From: Pseudomonadota bacterium
GTDB lineage: Bacteria > Myxococcota > Myxococcia > Myxococcales > Myxococcaceae
Assembly: GCA_023426545.1 (NCBI GenBank)
Contig: JAFAAN010000087.1
Location: 56,042-120,041 of the forward strand
Direction: 5' to 3'
DNA length: 64,000 bases
Every line of letters begins with the position of its first letter. The first letter of the stretch is position 1. The notes under the pieces are model-generated. The model searched no databases. It saw only the letters and a list, made by a program, of their open reading frames with translations, and was not told the DNA's origin. Below are positions 43,567 to 52,492 of this stretch, piece by piece. The position numbers and the translations under genes were made by a program.

Positions 43567-45042
43567 TCAGCGAGCGGGGGCGGGCAGGAAGCGGTCCCGG
43601 AGGGCCTCCGCATCCTGGCGATCGAACCCTCTTCCCTGGAGGAGTGTCCGTCGGCTCACGGAATGGAAGGTGGACTCGAGCGTGTGGATGAAGCGGCGCA
43701 GGTCCTCGGCGAGCCGGGCGCGGATGCCGGGGCCTTCGGGCGGCCAGGGCAGCTCCACCAGCAGCGAGGTGAAGCGGTCGAAGGCGTCGTAGTCGCCGTA
43801 GCGCAGCAGCTGGTAGCTGCCGTCATGGAAGTAGCCCAGGAAGTGCTTGAGGGCGTCCAGCACGCGCTCGGCGGCGGGGACGTCCTCGGCGCGCAGGTGC
43901 GCCTCCGCGGCGCGGCACAGCTGGGCGTAAACCCACAGGTCCTTGCGCAGGCGCAGCGCCGCCTCCTGGGGGCTCATCAGCTCGTCGAAGACGCCGTCGG
44001 ACAGCCCCCCGTTGGGCGCGAGCGCCTCCACCAGCACCACCACCTGCGTGCGCAGCACCGTGGTGAAGGCGGCCGCGGCGCGCAATGGCGCCTCCGCGTC
44101 CCGGTCCAGGTTGACGAGCACCTCGCGGGCCACGCGCTCCGTCTCGCGGGCGATGTCGCGCGCGGCGCGCAGCGTGGTGGCCTGCAGGGCTTTGGAGCCT
44201 GCCTTCGGGGACAGCTCCGCGTGCATCCACGACGCCAGCGAGTTGGCCTCGCTGCGCACCAGCGCCAGCAGCACGCGCAGGCGCCGGGAGAACGGAGGCT
44301 GGTCCTCCGCGTCCACGTAGGCCAGGTAGTGCAGCAGCCGGAACAGGCCCAGGAAGGCGGTGGTGAAGATGGTGCGCTGCTCGTCCGGGAGCGAGGCCAG
44401 GGTGTCCAGCAGCCGCACCGAGCGGAGCCGGTCGTACTCGACGCGGAACTCCAGCGGGCGGAAGGGCCGGAAGTAGCGGTTGAGGACGATCTCCCGCAGG
44501 GACAGCTTGCCCACGTCCTGGAAGAGGCCCAGGTTGGCCGCGGGCAGCTTGAGCAGGTGGTCCAGCAGGTTCTTGAGCGCGTCGAAGGCCTCGCGCAGCA
44601 CGAAGAGGCTCTCGGGGGGCGTCTCCTGGTCCAGCTGCTCCTCGATGAGCGCGCGCCGCACGCGGTCATCCGCGAGCTGCGTCTCCACGTACTTGCGGAA
44701 GACCATCTTCTGGTCGCTGTCCGGGTCCTGCAGGTGACGTGCGACGCGGATGGCGCGGTCCATGGCGTCGCGGACGTCCGCCAGCTCCTCCTGGAAGTCC
44801 CGGGTGACGAGCGGCCGGTCGCGCGCGTCCACCACCGTGTTGAGGTTGAGGTAGCGCTCCACGGCGCGCAGCAGCATCTCGAACTCGAAGAGCAGCTCCT
44901 CCCGCCCCTCCACCGGCACGCCCCGCAGCCAGCGCTCGCGCTCGGCGAGGAAGCCGGCGCGCGACGTCTGGGAGGCGCGCATCAGGTCGGCGTAGAAGTC
45001 ACGGGCGACGCGGGGCGTGGCGGGAGGCGTGTCCTGGCTCAT
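43567..45042 (-). CDS. Uncharacterised helical protein encoded next to ruvB
   Basis: The 491-residue protein is soluble, almost entirely alpha-helical and rich in Leu, Arg and Glu, with no signal peptide, membrane helix or enzymatic motif I recognise. It starts six bases after the ruvB stop on the same strand, so the two are very likely an operon. Codon use matches real genes. It might be a myxobacterial scaffold or regulator, but nothing in the sequence fixes a function, and a link to Holliday-junction repair is inference from the neighbour only. Confidence 0.85.
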   Translation of the reverse strand: MSQDTPPATPRVARDFYADLMRASQTSRAGFLAERERWLRGVPVEGREELLFEFEMLLRAVERYLNLNTVVDARDRPLVTRDFQEELADVRDAMDRAIRVARHLQDPDSDQKMVFRKYVETQLADDRVRRALIEEQLDQETPPESLFVLREAFDALKNLLDHLLKLPAANLGLFQDVGKLSLREIVLNRYFRPFRPLEFRVEYDRLRSVRLLDTLASLPDEQRTIFTTAFLGLFRLLHYLAYVDAEDQPPFSRRLRVLLALVRSEANSLASWMHAELSPKAGSKALQATTLRAARDIARETERVAREVLVNLDRDAEAPLRAAAAFTTVLRTQVVVLVEALAPNGGLSDGVFDELMSPQEAALRLRKDLWVYAQLCRAAEAHLRAEDVPAAERVLDALKHFLGYFHDGSYQLLRYGDYDAFDRFTSLLVELPWPPEGPGIRARLAEDLRRFIHTLESTFHSVSRRTLLQGRGFDRQDAEALRDRFLPAPAR

Positions 45043-45048
45043 GGCATC

Positions 45049-46080
45049 TCAGAAGAGGCTGCCCTGCGGCGTGGGCGGGGGTTGCTTCTTGAAGTACTGG
45101 TAGGTGCGGTGGGTGGCCATCCGCCCCCGGGGCGTGCGCTGGAGGAAGCCCTCCTGCATGAGGAAGGGCTCGTACACGTCCTCGATGGTATCGCGCTGCT
45201 CACCCACGCTCGCGGCGATGGTCTCCACGCCCACCGGGCCGCCGCCGAACTTGTCGAGGATGGTCAGCAGAATCTTGCGGTCCATGGCGTCCAGCCCGCT
45301 GGCGTCCACCCCGAGCCTGTCCAACGACGACTTCGCCAGCTCCAGGGTGATTCTGCCATTGCCCTCCACCTCCGCGAAGTCCCGCAGCCGGCGCAGCAGC
45401 CGGTTGGTGATGCGCGGCGTGCCCCGCGAGCGGCTGGCCACCTCGCGCGCGGCGTCCCGCTCCAGGGGGATGCCGAGGATGCGCGCCGAGCGGTGGAGGA
45501 TGCTCTCCAGGGCCTTGGCGTCGTAGTACTCCAGGCGCTCCTGAATCTGGAAGCGGTCGCGCAGCGGCGAGGTGAGCAGGCCGGTGCGCGTGGTGGCGCC
45601 AATCAGCGTGAAGGGCGGCAGGTCGATCTTCATCGCCCGGGCGGCCGGCCCGGTGTCGATGGTGATGTCCAGCCGGAAGTCCTCCATGGCCGGGTAGAGG
45701 TACTCCTCCACGGCGGCGTTGAGGCGGTGGATTTCATCGATGAAGAGCACGTCGCGCGCGTCGAGGTTGGTGAGCAGGCCCGCCAGGTCCCCCTTGCGCT
45801 CCAGAGCGGGGCCGCTGGTGACGTGGATGCCCACGCCCAGCTCGTTCGCGATGATGTGCGCCAGCGACGTCTTGCCCAGGCCCGGCGGCCCGGAGAACAG
45901 GCAGTGGTCCAGCGCCTCTCCGCGGCTGCGCGCGGCCTGCACGTAGACCTTGAGCTTTTCAACGACGGGTCCCTGCCCCACGTACTCGTCGAACGAGCGC
46001 GGACGCAGGGAAGCCTCGAGCCGGACGTCCTCGGGCAGGACCTCTTCCGAGAGTGTGTCGGACTTCCTCGCCATGACCAT
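45049..46080 (-). CDS. ruvB: Holliday junction branch migration helicase RuvB
   Basis: The 343-residue AAA+ motor has Walker A GPPGLGKT (64-71), Walker B VLFIDEIHRL (111-120), sensor 1 in IGATTRTGLL and a C-terminal winged helix (about 270-340). It works with RuvA and RuvC, encoded elsewhere in this window in another operon. The ATG at 46080 has AGGG upstream; an ORF extending to 46212 has a Pro/Cys-rich extension absent from RuvB. The short distance to the downstream gene suggests co-transcription. Confidence 0.97.
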   Translation of the reverse strand: MVMARKSDTLSEEVLPEDVRLEASLRPRSFDEYVGQGPVVEKLKVYVQAARSRGEALDHCLFSGPPGLGKTSLAHIIANELGVGIHVTSGPALERKGDLAGLLTNLDARDVLFIDEIHRLNAAVEEYLYPAMEDFRLDITIDTGPAARAMKIDLPPFTLIGATTRTGLLTSPLRDRFQIQERLEYYDAKALESILHRSARILGIPLERDAAREVASRSRGTPRITNRLLRRLRDFAEVEGNGRITLELAKSSLDRLGVDASGLDAMDRKILLTILDKFGGGPVGVETIAASVGEQRDTIEDVYEPFLMQEGFLQRTPRGRMATHRTYQYFKKQPPPTPQGSLF

Positions 46081-46283
46081 CTGGACCCTATACAGGATGG
46101 GCGCGCCTGTCGCCGCACATCTGGTGGCGATGCATCCGAGAGGCCGCCGGCCCCGCCAGCCGGGCGAGCACGGGGAGGGGAAGGCGGACGCCTCATTGGA
46201 CGTTCCCGACACAGTCGCCTGGCCGACACCCGGAGGCGATTGAAGTGCTCCGGGCGTGTGCGAGATTCCAGCATGGAGACCTC

Positions 46284-47363
46284 ATGAACACGAGCCCGGT
46301 GTTTCGTCCCCTCCCCACGCTCGCAGGCGCGCGCGCCGAGCCCGTCCCCGGGCTGCGGCTCCAGAAGCTGCGCCGGGCGGCGCTCGATGCGCGAGAAGCC
46401 TTCGTCCGGGAAGGCCCGGTGGCCGCGGTGGCCACCTGCGACCTCGTCACCTTCCCCTACCCCGCCCAGTTCGCCTTCAGCGGCGCGGCGCTGTCCCCCG
46501 CGCCGTACGTCATGCTGACGAACCGGATGCAGGTGGTGCAGTTCGTGGACCGGGAGGGCGCGCGGCGCACGCTGCTCTTCAACCCGTCCGACTACGAGCG
46601 CGGCATCGCGGCCCCCTTCTACCGCGCGCTGCGCGAGCGCTATGGCGCCTTCGTCTCCGACAAGGTGATGTCCACGCGGCACGGCTCCGTCCAGAGCCAC
46701 CTGGCCGCGCTGGGGCTCACGCCGGCGGACGTGGACTACCTCGCCTTCGACCACCTCCACATCCAGGACCTGCGCGGCTGGCTGGGGGGAGACGGCATGC
46801 CCGCCTACTTCCCCCGCGCCCGGCTGCTGGTGCAGCGCGCCGAGTGGGAAATCGTGATGGCTCCGCACCCGATGCAGGCGGTGTGGTACGTCCCGGGCGG
46901 CGCCGACGTCCCCCGCGAGCGGGTGGTGCTGCTGGACGGCGACGTGTGGCTGGGCCAGGGCGCGGCCCTCCTGAGCACGCCGGGCCATACCCGGGGGAAC
47001 ATGTCACTGGCGGTGGCCACCTCGCGCGAGGTCTTCGTCACCAGCGAGAACGGCGTGGCCACGGAGAGCTACACGCCGCTGCTGTCCGCCATCCGCGGCG
47101 TGCGCCGCTTCGCCGAGCACATGGGCTGGGAGGTCGTCCTCAACGGCAACACGCGCGAGGACTCGCTGGACCAGTACGCCTCCATGGTGGTGGAGAAGCT
47201 GTTCGCGGGCGCCTCCTCGGTGGACGGCGCGTTCGTCAACGTCCACCCGTCCTCGCTGCTCACCGCGCACGTCATGGCGCCCGGGCTGTCGCCGACCATC
47301 GTCCTACCCGCGCCCAACTTCGGAGACGTGCGCCCCTCGCCCGCGTCCCGGCGCGCGGCGTAG
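46284..47363 (+). CDS. MBL-fold metallohydrolase
   Basis: The 359-residue protein has the metallo-beta-lactamase fold, with a metal site of the HxHxxD form (DHLHIQDL, about residues 165-170) and a second ligand motif STPGHTRGNMSL near 233. The family has hydrolases for thioesters, phosphodiesters and lactones, and the substrate cannot be told. The ATG at 46284 (GGAG upstream) was preferred to an ORF start at 46245. It is divergent from ruvB, with about 200 bases between the starts. No signal peptide is present. Confidence 0.85.
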   Translation: MNTSPVFRPLPTLAGARAEPVPGLRLQKLRRAALDAREAFVREGPVAAVATCDLVTFPYPAQFAFSGAALSPAPYVMLTNRMQVVQFVDREGARRTLLFNPSDYERGIAAPFYRALRERYGAFVSDKVMSTRHGSVQSHLAALGLTPADVDYLAFDHLHIQDLRGWLGGDGMPAYFPRARLLVQRAEWEIVMAPHPMQAVWYVPGGADVPRERVVLLDGDVWLGQGAALLSTPGHTRGNMSLAVATSREVFVTSENGVATESYTPLLSAIRGVRRFAEHMGWEVVLNGNTREDSLDQYASMVVEKLFAGASSVDGAFVNVHPSSLLTAHVMAPGLSPTIVLPAPNFGDVRPSPASRRAA

Positions 47364-47386
47364 CGCGCACGTCATGGCGCCAGGGC

Positions 47387-48913
47387 TCAGCAGTCCCTGC
47401 TGAAACACAGCCACCAGGGACGGAAGGGCACCGCGTACAGCTCCAGGTCCCGGACGTCATTCGCGGCGGAGAAGAAGAGGTTCCAGCCGGCGCGCACGAA
47501 CAGGGACGGGTTCGACGAAGCGGCGCCGGGGGCGATGTCCTCCAGCCGGTTCGTCACCCAGGGGCGCCCGGCGCTGTACCAGACCTCGCGGCCGTGGCCC
47601 GCGGTCTCCGCGGAGAAGAACAGCCAGCCCGACTCGGCCTTGAGCCCCATGGGCGCGCTGCCCACCGGCCCCGGTTCGAGGTCGCGCACCAGCACCGTGC
47701 CCTGCGCCGTGCCGTCGCTGCGCCACAGCTCGCGGCCGTGCACGCCGTCGTCCGCGGAGAAGTACAGCGCGCCGTCCATGACGACGAGCTCCGCGGGCAT
47801 CGAGCCTTGAGGCCCGGGCCAGAGGTCGCTGACGAGCTCCGTTCCCTGCGCGGTGCCGTCGCTGCGCCACAGCTCGCCGCCATGCATCGTGTCGCCCGGG
47901 TTGCCGTACCAGTCGTTCGCCCCCGCCAGGAAGTACAGCACGTCGTCCAGCGCGGTAAGGGACGACGGATAGTCGCCCGGAAAGGTGCGCACCCGCTCCG
48001 CCGAGGCCGGCGCGTTGCGCGCGACCCAGAGCTCGGCCACCTCCGTCCCCGGGTCCAGCAGGAAGAAGAGGTGCCTGCCCGCCGCCGTCAGCCCGAAAAT
48101 CACCCCCGTCCCTTCCTGGGAGAACAGGGGCGTGGGCGCTCCGTCCGGCCCCACCCACCACAGCACCGTCTCCCGGGCGCTGGAGGACACCAGCGCCAAC
48201 CCCTGGTCCCACGCTCTCAGCTGGCTCAGCGAGAGCGCGCCCGCCCCCGGCAGGAAGTCGTGCACCCGCTCCGTCCCCCGCTCCGTGCCGTCGCTGCGCC
48301 ACAGCTCGCGGCCGCTCAACCCGTCATCCGCCGTGAAGTAGAGCGCGCCATCCACCTCGGTGAGGAACTCCGGCGCCGAGCCGACCGCCCCGCGCCGCAC
48401 GTCCCGCACCATCACCGTCCCCTCCGCCGAGCCATCCGTGCGCCACAGCTCCGCGCCGTGCAGGCCATCGTCCGCGACGAAGTAGACCCAGTCCCCCACC
48501 GGCGTGAGGTTCCTGGGCTGCGAGCCCGAGGGCCCCGGCTTCAGGTCCTTGAGCCGCCCCGTCCGCCGCCCCCCGGACGCGCTCACCCACAGCTCGCGGC
48601 CGCTCACCCCGTCATCCGCGCTGAAGACAAGCATGTCCCCCGCCCGCGCCAGCTCCTGCGGCTGCGAGCCCACGGGGCCCGGGCGGATGTCCAGCACCCG
48701 GCTCGCCACGTCGCTGCACAACGCCCACGGCGAGTTGAACAGCCACGGTGACAGGCGCGACGCGCCCTCTGTCGCCGGGCCGACACGGGGTTCCGACTCC
48801 GGAGCGGCGCGCGTGCTCTCCGCCTCCGCGCCGCCTTCCAGCCCCAGCCCGCCCCCCGCCGCGACCCCGCACGTCAGCACCACCCACACCGCCGTCGCAC
48901 GCCATGACGTCAT
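47387..48913 (-). CDS. Secreted ELWxxDGT-repeat beta-propeller protein
   Basis: The 508-residue precursor has a hydrophobic N-terminal signal (MTSWRATAVWVVLTCGVAAG). The mature part consists of repeats of about 50 residues with ELWRSDGTxxGTxxVxDxxPG cores alternating with LYFSADDGxxGRELW strands, typical of the ELWxxDGT repeat (hyalin-like) family. The repeats are recognisable at DNA level too (ELWRSDGT-coding stretches recur at about 47710, 47870 and 48300). Such proteins are predicted to form propellers on the surface or in the matrix. GAGGG precedes the ATG. Ligand unknown. Confidence 0.88.
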   Translation of the reverse strand: MTSWRATAVWVVLTCGVAAGGGLGLEGGAEAESTRAAPESEPRVGPATEGASRLSPWLFNSPWALCSDVASRVLDIRPGPVGSQPQELARAGDMLVFSADDGVSGRELWVSASGGRRTGRLKDLKPGPSGSQPRNLTPVGDWVYFVADDGLHGAELWRTDGSAEGTVMVRDVRRGAVGSAPEFLTEVDGALYFTADDGLSGRELWRSDGTERGTERVHDFLPGAGALSLSQLRAWDQGLALVSSSARETVLWWVGPDGAPTPLFSQEGTGVIFGLTAAGRHLFFLLDPGTEVAELWVARNAPASAERVRTFPGDYPSSLTALDDVLYFLAGANDWYGNPGDTMHGGELWRSDGTAQGTELVSDLWPGPQGSMPAELVVMDGALYFSADDGVHGRELWRSDGTAQGTVLVRDLEPGPVGSAPMGLKAESGWLFFSAETAGHGREVWYSAGRPWVTNRLEDIAPGAASSNPSLFVRAGWNLFFSAANDVRDLELYAVPFRPWWLCFSRDC

Positions 48914-49183
48914 GAATGAAGCCCTCGACCTCGGCGTTGCGCCGGCCCCCGCCGCTGGAGCTGAAAAGTGTCGCCCACGCCGTACCCCCCTCCTCGGACT
49001 CGGGTAGGAAATCGCGTCTGATGTCCGGCATCACGCGACGCCTGACGACTGATGCCGACAGGGAGACAGTGGGGCCGTCCAACCCCAGACCCCTTCAGGT
49101 TCTCAACAGGAGAGAGGCCAGTACGGCTGTGGCGGCGCAGCGGATCTCGCCGTCACAGCGCCGTCACACCGAAGTCTCGTGGC

Positions 49184-49792
49184 TCAGCCGCCCGAGCGCA
49201 GCGCCTTGAGCGCCTCGCGGAACAGCGCCTGGAAGGTGGCCTCCGGCCCCAGCCGCTCGCCCGCCACATCCGCGGCCTTCTCCGCCTGAGGCTGCTTGTA
49301 GCCGAGGTTGAGCAGCGCGGAGACCAGGTCCGAGCGAGCCCCGCTGGGCGCCGCTGGCGCCGTGCCGCGCGACACCGCTTCCAGGTGAATCGTCTTCACC
49401 TTGTCCTTGAGCTCCAGCACCAGCCGCTCGGCGGTCTTCTTCCCCACGCCGTGAATCTTCGCCAGCCGGGCCACCTCGCCGCGGGCCAGCGCCGCCACCA
49501 GCTCCGGGACCTCCATGCCGGACAGCACCATCAGCGCCAGCCGGGGGCCCACGCGCGACACGGTGTTGAGCAGCTGGAACACCTCTTCCTCGCCCTTCGA
49601 CAGGAAGCCGAAGAGCTCGAAGGCGTCCTCGCGCACCACCGTGCGCACGCGCACGTCCACCGGCTGTCCCTCCTCCGGCAGCTTCCCCAGCGACAACAAG
49701 GAGAAGTTCACCCGGTAGCCCACGCCGCCCACGTCGATGGTGGCGTCCTCCAGGTCCTTCTCCAGCACCGTCCCGCGCAACCGCGAAATCAT
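49184..49792 (-). CDS. ruvA: Holliday junction DNA helicase subunit RuvA
   Basis: The 202-residue protein has the RuvA N-terminal OB fold (MISRLRGTVLEKDLEDATIDVGGVGY), the double HhH motif IHGVGKKTAERLVLELKDK (near residue 115) and the C-terminal RuvB-binding domain (about 150-200). It recognises the four-way junction and loads RuvB. The ATG overlaps the ruvC stop by four bases (ATGA). The upstream extension in the same frame (to 49915) is not part of the protein. It is the last gene of the yebC-ruvC-ruvA unit. Confidence 0.97.
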   Translation of the reverse strand: MISRLRGTVLEKDLEDATIDVGGVGYRVNFSLLSLGKLPEEGQPVDVRVRTVVREDAFELFGFLSKGEEEVFQLLNTVSRVGPRLALMVLSGMEVPELVAALARGEVARLAKIHGVGKKTAERLVLELKDKVKTIHLEAVSRGTAPAAPSGARSDLVSALLNLGYKQPQAEKAADVAGERLGPEATFQALFREALKALRSGG

Positions 49793-50364
49793 GTCGCCTC
49801 CGGACGCCGGTACGCGGGCGCCAGCCGATCCGCCAGCAGCGCCGCCGCGCCCTTGCGCTTCTTGCCCGATGCGGCCGCCGCCGGCACCGCGGCCCGCCCA
49901 TGATTGAGGTGGCACAGCGCTACCGCCAGCGCGTCACTCGCGTCCGCGCGCTCCAGCGCCGACGCCTCCAGCTCCAGGAACGTGCGCACCATCCGCGCCA
50001 CCGCGTCCTTTCCATCCGCGCCGCCCGCGCCCACCGCCTTCTTCACCTTCGCCGGCGCGTACTCGAAGACGGGCAGCCCCGCCTGCGCCGCGGCCAGCAG
50101 CGCGACGCCGCGCGCATGCCCCAGCACCAGCGCGCTGCGCGCGTTCCGGAACGTGAACACGCCCTCCACCGCCACCGCGGCCGGGCGGTAGCGCACCAGG
50201 GCCGCCGTCAACGCGCCGTGCAGGTCCTTCAAGCGGTCCGCCAGCGGCAGCGCCGGGTCCCCCTTGATGACGCCGTGGCCCACGTGCACCAGTCGGCCCC
50301 GCTTCTCCTCCACCACCCCGAAGCCCATGAAGCGGCTCCCCGGGTCAACGCCAAGCACGCGCAC
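49789..50364 (-). CDS. ruvC: Crossover junction endodeoxyribonuclease RuvC
   Basis: The 191-residue resolvase has the RNase H-like acidic site with D7 (GVDPGSR), E67 (AVEGVFTF), D141 and D144 (ADASDALAVALCH). It cuts Holliday junctions held by RuvAB. It lies between yebC and ruvA on the same strand with a 21-base gap from yebC and a four-base overlap with ruvA. The Lys/Ala-rich region after residue 160 is a normal flexible tail. Confidence 0.97.
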   Translation of the reverse strand: MRVLGVDPGSRFMGFGVVEEKRGRLVHVGHGVIKGDPALPLADRLKDLHGALTAALVRYRPAAVAVEGVFTFRNARSALVLGHARGVALLAAAQAGLPVFEYAPAKVKKAVGAGGADGKDAVARMVRTFLELEASALERADASDALAVALCHLNHGRAAVPAAAASGKKRKGAAALLADRLAPAYRRPEAT

Positions 50365-50385
50365 GTTCCACTCCGTTCCGCACCC

Positions 50386-51135
50386 CTACTGCAGCAACGA
50401 CTCCAGCACCGAGGCTTCGATTTCGAAGTTTCCGTGCACGTTCTGCACGTCGTCGTTCTCCTCGAGCGCATCCAACAGCTTCAGCAGCTTCCTCGCGGTG
50501 TCCGCGTCCAGCGCGACGGTGTTCTGGGGGATGAACGCCCACCGCTGCTGCCCCAGCGGGAGTCCCGCGTCCTGGAGGCGGCTGGCCACCGTGTGCATCT
50601 CCGACGCGGCGCAGCGCACCTCTGAGCCTTCGTCCCCCAGCATGACGACATCCTCGGCGCCCGCGTCGATGGCCTGCTCCATGAGCTGGTCCTCGGTGGG
50701 GCCGAACTTCACGCTGATGATGCCCTTCTTCTGGAACATCCAGGCCACCGCGCCCTCGGCGCCCAGGTTGCCCCCATACGCGTTGAAGGTGGAGCGCATG
50801 TCGGCGGCGGTCCGGTTGCGGTTGTCGGTGAGGCACTCCACCAGGATGGCGACGCCACCAGGGCCGTAGCCCTCGTACGTCACCTCCTCGTAGCTCTCCC
50901 CCTCCAGCTCACCGGTGCCCTTCTTGATGGCGCGCTCGATGGTGTCCTTGGGGATGTTGGCCTCACGGGCGGCGGCCAGCCCCACGCGCAGGCGGGCGTT
51001 GCCGGCCGGGTCTCCGCCGCCGAGCCGCGCCGCCACGGTGATTTCCTTGATGATCTTGGAGTACAGCCTGCCCTTGGTCGCGCCCATCGCGGCCTTCTGG
51101 CGCTTGATCTTCGACCACCGATTGTGACCGGACAT
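50386..51135 (-). CDS. yebC: YebC/PmpR family protein
   Basis: The 249-residue protein begins MSGHNRWSKIKRQKAAMGA and follows the YebC family throughout, with PKDTIERAIKKGTGE near residue 65 and the NAYGGNLG segment. Family members act as translation factors for proline-rich stretches or as transcription regulators, and are often next to ruvC. The ATG at 51135 has GAGG upstream; an extension to 51264 is non-conserved. It is the first gene of the yebC-ruvC-ruvA operon. Confidence 0.95.
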   Translation of the reverse strand: MSGHNRWSKIKRQKAAMGATKGRLYSKIIKEITVAARLGGGDPAGNARLRVGLAAAREANIPKDTIERAIKKGTGELEGESYEEVTYEGYGPGGVAILVECLTDNRNRTAADMRSTFNAYGGNLGAEGAVAWMFQKKGIISVKFGPTEDQLMEQAIDAGAEDVVMLGDEGSEVRCAASEMHTVASRLQDAGLPLGQQRWAFIPQNTVALDADTARKLLKLLDALEENDDVQNVHGNFEIEASVLESLLQ

Positions 51136-51220
51136 GGTGGGTGTGCCTCGGAGAGCGCCCAGCGGATGGGGTACGCGCGCCGGGCCTTGTCCCCCACCGG
51201 GGGCCGCCGAGTCAAACCCT

Positions 51221-52387
51221 TCAGGCTCCCCCTTCTTCGGAGCGGACAGCCCCGTCCACCCCACCCACGAAGCCCGCCGCGGCCGGGGACGTCTTGGCGG
51301 TGGCCACGGCCTCGGGCTCCACGGACGGCGCGGGCTCGAAGAAGCCCGGAACCGTGGCGCCGCAGCGCGCCCGCTCGCGCTCCTCCATCAGGCACGCCGG
51401 CACCAGCACGCCCAGCGCGAACAGTCGCGTCGACGCCTCGTAGGCCACCGCTTCCGGGAAGGGACACTCCAGCAGCATCGCGCGCAGCGTGCGGCGCCCG
51501 TCGAAGAGGCGCACCACCTCGCCTACGTCCTCGGGCAGCGACGGCAGCGCCTCCGCCAGCCGGGCGAAGTCCACCGTCAGCCGTGACGCGAGCGGCAGGC
51601 CCCGCGCACGCAGCGCGTCGAAGCGCACCAGCCCCTGCAACACCGTCTCGCACAGGTAGGGCCGGTCCATGGTGAACGAGCCCTTCTGCAACTCGGGCCC
51701 CAGCACCACCGCGTATCCGCCGCGGCCGAAGCCGAGCAGCCGCCGGAAGGCGAGGCTGCCGCGCTCGCCCTGGAACACGGCGTCCACCACCAGGCCGTGC
51801 CGGAACGCGAACCACGCCTGGCCCTCCGTCATCACCACGCGGCCGGAGCGGACCCCGGCGAGCAGCGCCCGCGCCACGTCCGGCAGCGGAAGCTGCTCGG
51901 TGCTCGACTCGAAGGAGGCGTCCCCCGTGCAGCGTCCCGCCTTGAGCCGGGCCAGCGTCACCACGTCTCGGACGTCCAGCGGCTGCGTCAGGTAGTCGTC
52001 CGCGCCCACGCCGCCCGCGAGGTCGCGGTGGAAGTCCTCCTCGCGCCGCGCCAGCAGCAACACCGGCAGGTGCGCCGTGCGCGTATCCGCGCGGACCTGG
52101 CCACACAGGCTGAACCCATCACCATCCGGCAGGTCCACCGCGGCGATGACCATCTGCGGCACCGCGCCGTCCTCCGCCAGCGCCTCCAGCGCGGCCATCG
52201 CGCCCGCCACCAGCAACACCTCGAAGCCCGCCTCCGCCAGCGACGCGGCCAGCGCCGCCTGCGCGCCCGGCTCCGAGTCCACGAGCAGCACCCGTGGCCT
52301 GCCGCGTGACGCACGGCGACGCGGCCCCGCCTCGGTCGGGGCATCCGGTCCGACACACTTGGAAGGTTGTGGGAGCGCGGTAGCCAT
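51221..52387 (-). CDS. Pseudo-receiver domain protein with DUF4388 (PATAN) domain
   Basis: The 388-residue protein has an N-terminal response-regulator receiver fold (about residues 31-150) and a DUF4388/PATAN domain (about 160-270), then a helical C-terminal region. The receiver is degenerate: the acidic pair reads DSE, the position expected for the phosphoacceptor Asp (four residues before Pro87) is Ala83, and the conserved Lys is Gln135 (LTQP). It is therefore unlikely to be phosphorylated in the usual way. It is divergent from a beta-barrel protein gene. The output partner is unknown. Confidence 0.85.
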   Translation of the reverse strand: MATALPQPSKCVGPDAPTEAGPRRRASRGRPRVLLVDSEPGAQAALAASLAEAGFEVLLVAGAMAALEALAEDGAVPQMVIAAVDLPDGDGFSLCGQVRADTRTAHLPVLLLARREEDFHRDLAGGVGADDYLTQPLDVRDVVTLARLKAGRCTGDASFESSTEQLPLPDVARALLAGVRSGRVVMTEGQAWFAFRHGLVVDAVFQGERGSLAFRRLLGFGRGGYAVVLGPELQKGSFTMDRPYLCETVLQGLVRFDALRARGLPLASRLTVDFARLAEALPSLPEDVGEVVRLFDGRRTLRAMLLECPFPEAVAYEASTRLFALGVLVPACLMEERERARCGATVPGFFEPAPSVEPEAVATAKTSPAAAGFVGGVDGAVRSEEGGA

Positions 52388-52492
52388 GGATTACTAAATC
52401 TTCGCGCTAAGCCCGACAGCTTCGCAAGGAGCACACAAGCCCCTGGAATCGTTGGGTTTCGGCCCGCCACTCCCCGGGGTAGGGTGTGGGCC

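Noticed and set aside
43663..46287. An 874-residue plus-strand ORF opposite the 491-residue gene and ruvB
   Set aside because: Shadow ORF opposite two genes of which RuvB is unambiguous; the translation is His/Gln/Val-rich and unlike any family.
46256..48751. An 831-residue plus-strand ORF through the MBL gene and ELW gene
   Set aside because: It overlaps the MBL hydrolase in another frame and lies opposite the ELWxxDGT gene; no domain, no start site.
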